From assembly GCA_005217565.1 (NCBI GenBank), contig SJCO01000017.1, positions 1 to 64,000 on the forward strand: 64,000 nt of DNA. The letters are read 5' to 3'. The notes below the pieces were generated by a model, which did not search any database, had not been told where the DNA came from, and saw only the letters and a program-made list of their open reading frames with translations. This document shows positions 63,054-64,000 of the stretch, in pieces. Each line of letters starts with the position of its first letter. Within the stretch, counting starts at the first letter, position 1. The position numbers were made by a program, and so were the translations under genes. Source of the stretch: Puteibacter caeruleilacunae (GTDB lineage Bacteria > Bacteroidota > Bacteroidia > Bacteroidales > Prolixibacteraceae).

Positions 63054-64000
63054 ATGGTTAAGCAGCTGAAGGCTTCTATTTTATTTATAATTATTGTCAT
63101 CCTTGTAAGTGGTTGTGCAAGCTACTATGATAAAAACATCCAGTTTAATAATTATTTTTCATCCGGCCAGATAGAGCAGGCGAAGGCAACTTTAATTGCG
63201 TCTGAAAAGAAGGTTAAACCTAAGGATCAACTCCTCTATAATCTAAATCAGGGAGTAGTTAACAGGATGACTAATAATTTCGAAGAGAGTATTGATTACT
63301 TTAATAAGGCTGATTTAATGGTTGAAGATTATCGGAAAGGATTTGGTACTGAAGCGTTGGCACTGATTTCTAATCCTATGATGCGACCATATAAGGCAGA
63401 GGATTTTGAGGGTATTATGATTCACTATTATCAGGCTCTTAACTACTTAGAGATTGGTAAATATGATGAGGCAATTGTTGAGTGTAAAAGGATTAATATT
63501 CAGTTGAATGCATTGAATGATAAGTATAAGGATCATAAGAATAAATACCAACAAGATGCTTTTGCCCATTTACTGATGGGATTAATATATGACGCCCAGA
63601 AAGATTATAATAATGCATTTATAGCCTATCGAAATGCACTAGAGGTGTATGAAAGTGATTATGCCAAAAACTTTGGTATTTTAGCTCCTATTCAGTTGAA
63701 AAAAGATTTGTTACGCAGTGCTGCACGAATTGGTTTTACACAGGAACTCCAAGAGTATGAAAACAAATTCGGAATGAAGTATGAAACTTCAGGGGCTGAA
63801 GATAGTGAGCTCGTTTTCTTTTGGCTTAATGGTGTAGGACCGGTGAAAGAAGAGTGGTCGGTGAATTTTAGCATGGTAGCAGGAGAGGCCGGCTGGGTTG
63901 TGTTTGAAAACGATGATTTAGGTTGGTCATTCCCGTTATATGTTGGAGATTTGGGGAGAGATGAACAACGTGGACTTGAAGATCTAAGCTTTGTGCGTGT
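63054..64000 (+). CDS. TPR-containing lipoprotein (COG3014-like), partial
   Basis: The frame is open from ATG 63054 to the window edge (at least 315 residues). It has a lipobox SGC (Cys20; LVSGCASYYDKN) and TPR-like helices (LYNLNQGVVNRMTNNFEESIDYFNKADLMV; YYQALNYLEIGKYDEAIVECKRI; FAHLLMGLIYDAQKDYNNAFIAYRNALEVY). A beta-rich region begins after about residue 240. It resembles COG3014 proteins, which neighbour LpoB-like genes and may act in envelope assembly. The C-terminus is outside the window. Confidence 0.75.
   Translation, partial: MVKQLKASILFIIIVILVSGCASYYDKNIQFNNYFSSGQIEQAKATLIASEKKVKPKDQLLYNLNQGVVNRMTNNFEESIDYFNKADLMVEDYRKGFGTEALALISNPMMRPYKAEDFEGIMIHYYQALNYLEIGKYDEAIVECKRINIQLNALNDKYKDHKNKYQQDAFAHLLMGLIYDAQKDYNNAFIAYRNALEVYESDYAKNFGILAPIQLKKDLLRSAARIGFTQELQEYENKFGMKYETSGAEDSELVFFWLNGVGPVKEEWSVNFSMVAGEAGWVVFENDDLGWSFPLYVGDLGRDEQRGLEDLSFVR

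Overview
The window reads as the chromosome of a Bacteroidota bacterium, probably a marine or anaerobic member of the Bacteroidales/Marinilabiliales. The signs are an A+T-rich genome, promoters of the Bacteroidota TTTG-N17-20-TAnnTTTG type, TonB-dependent receptors followed by surface lipoproteins, an S46 dipeptidyl-peptidase, Gld-like ABC proteins, DUF3078 and HmuY families. No rRNA, tRNA, CRISPR array, insertion sequence or integrase was recognised. Species assignment is inference.  REGION 1 (about 300-14480) is one large branched-chain amino acid locus: ilvD-ilvB-ilvH-ilvC-leuA-leuC-leuD-cimA-leuB, then ilvA. It starts with a striking leader: one promoter followed by two consecutive copies of a complete attenuator. 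Each copy has a 25-residue Ile/Val/Leu-rich leader peptide, an antiterminator segment overlapping its stop codon, and a terminator. The second synthase (10138-11667) resembles citramalate synthase of the Leptospira type, so isoleucine could be made from pyruvate as well as from threonine (IlvA). A roughly 260-nt stretch between leuB and ilvA can fold into long helices and may be a regulatory RNA.  REGION 2 (14500-27570) is mixed housekeeping: ADP-forming acyl-CoA synthetase, a universal stress protein, a DPP11-like peptidase, a PAS histidine kinase, a DUF2520 reductase with a KdsC-like phosphatase, DUF523, CYTH, DUF3078, an SRPBCC protein and a macrodomain protein. A possible small RNA lies near 18020-18097.  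REGION 3 (27600-31370, minus strand) is a peptide natural-product locus of the HvfA/bufferin (copper-binding oxazolin) type: ECF sigma factor, zinc-finger anti-sigma, a Cys-rich precursor with repeated EGKCG motifs, a DUF692 multinuclear iron oxidase, a DUF2063 partner and a DoxX membrane protein.  REGION 4 (31660-40740) holds a CPBP-like membrane protein lacking its usual glutamates, a TAT-exported NHL propeller, an EamA transporter, pheT, a MraY/WecA-type transferase and a long-chain acyl-CoA synthetase. A 4 x 11-bp tandem repeat sits between the last two.  REGION 5 (41050-61110, plus strand) is a 20-kb uptake island. First comes a haem system, hmuR-hmuY-hmuS (CobN-like) with four small membrane/energising genes. 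A separate promoter then drives a second, poorly described system: TonB receptor, DUF4876 lipoprotein, DUF6850-like barrel, ChaN-like lipoprotein, Gld-type ABC ATPase and a GldF-GldG fusion permease.  REGION 6 (61590-64000) carries envelope proteins: a TapB-like protein, an LpoB-like lipoprotein and a TPR lipoprotein cut by the window edge.
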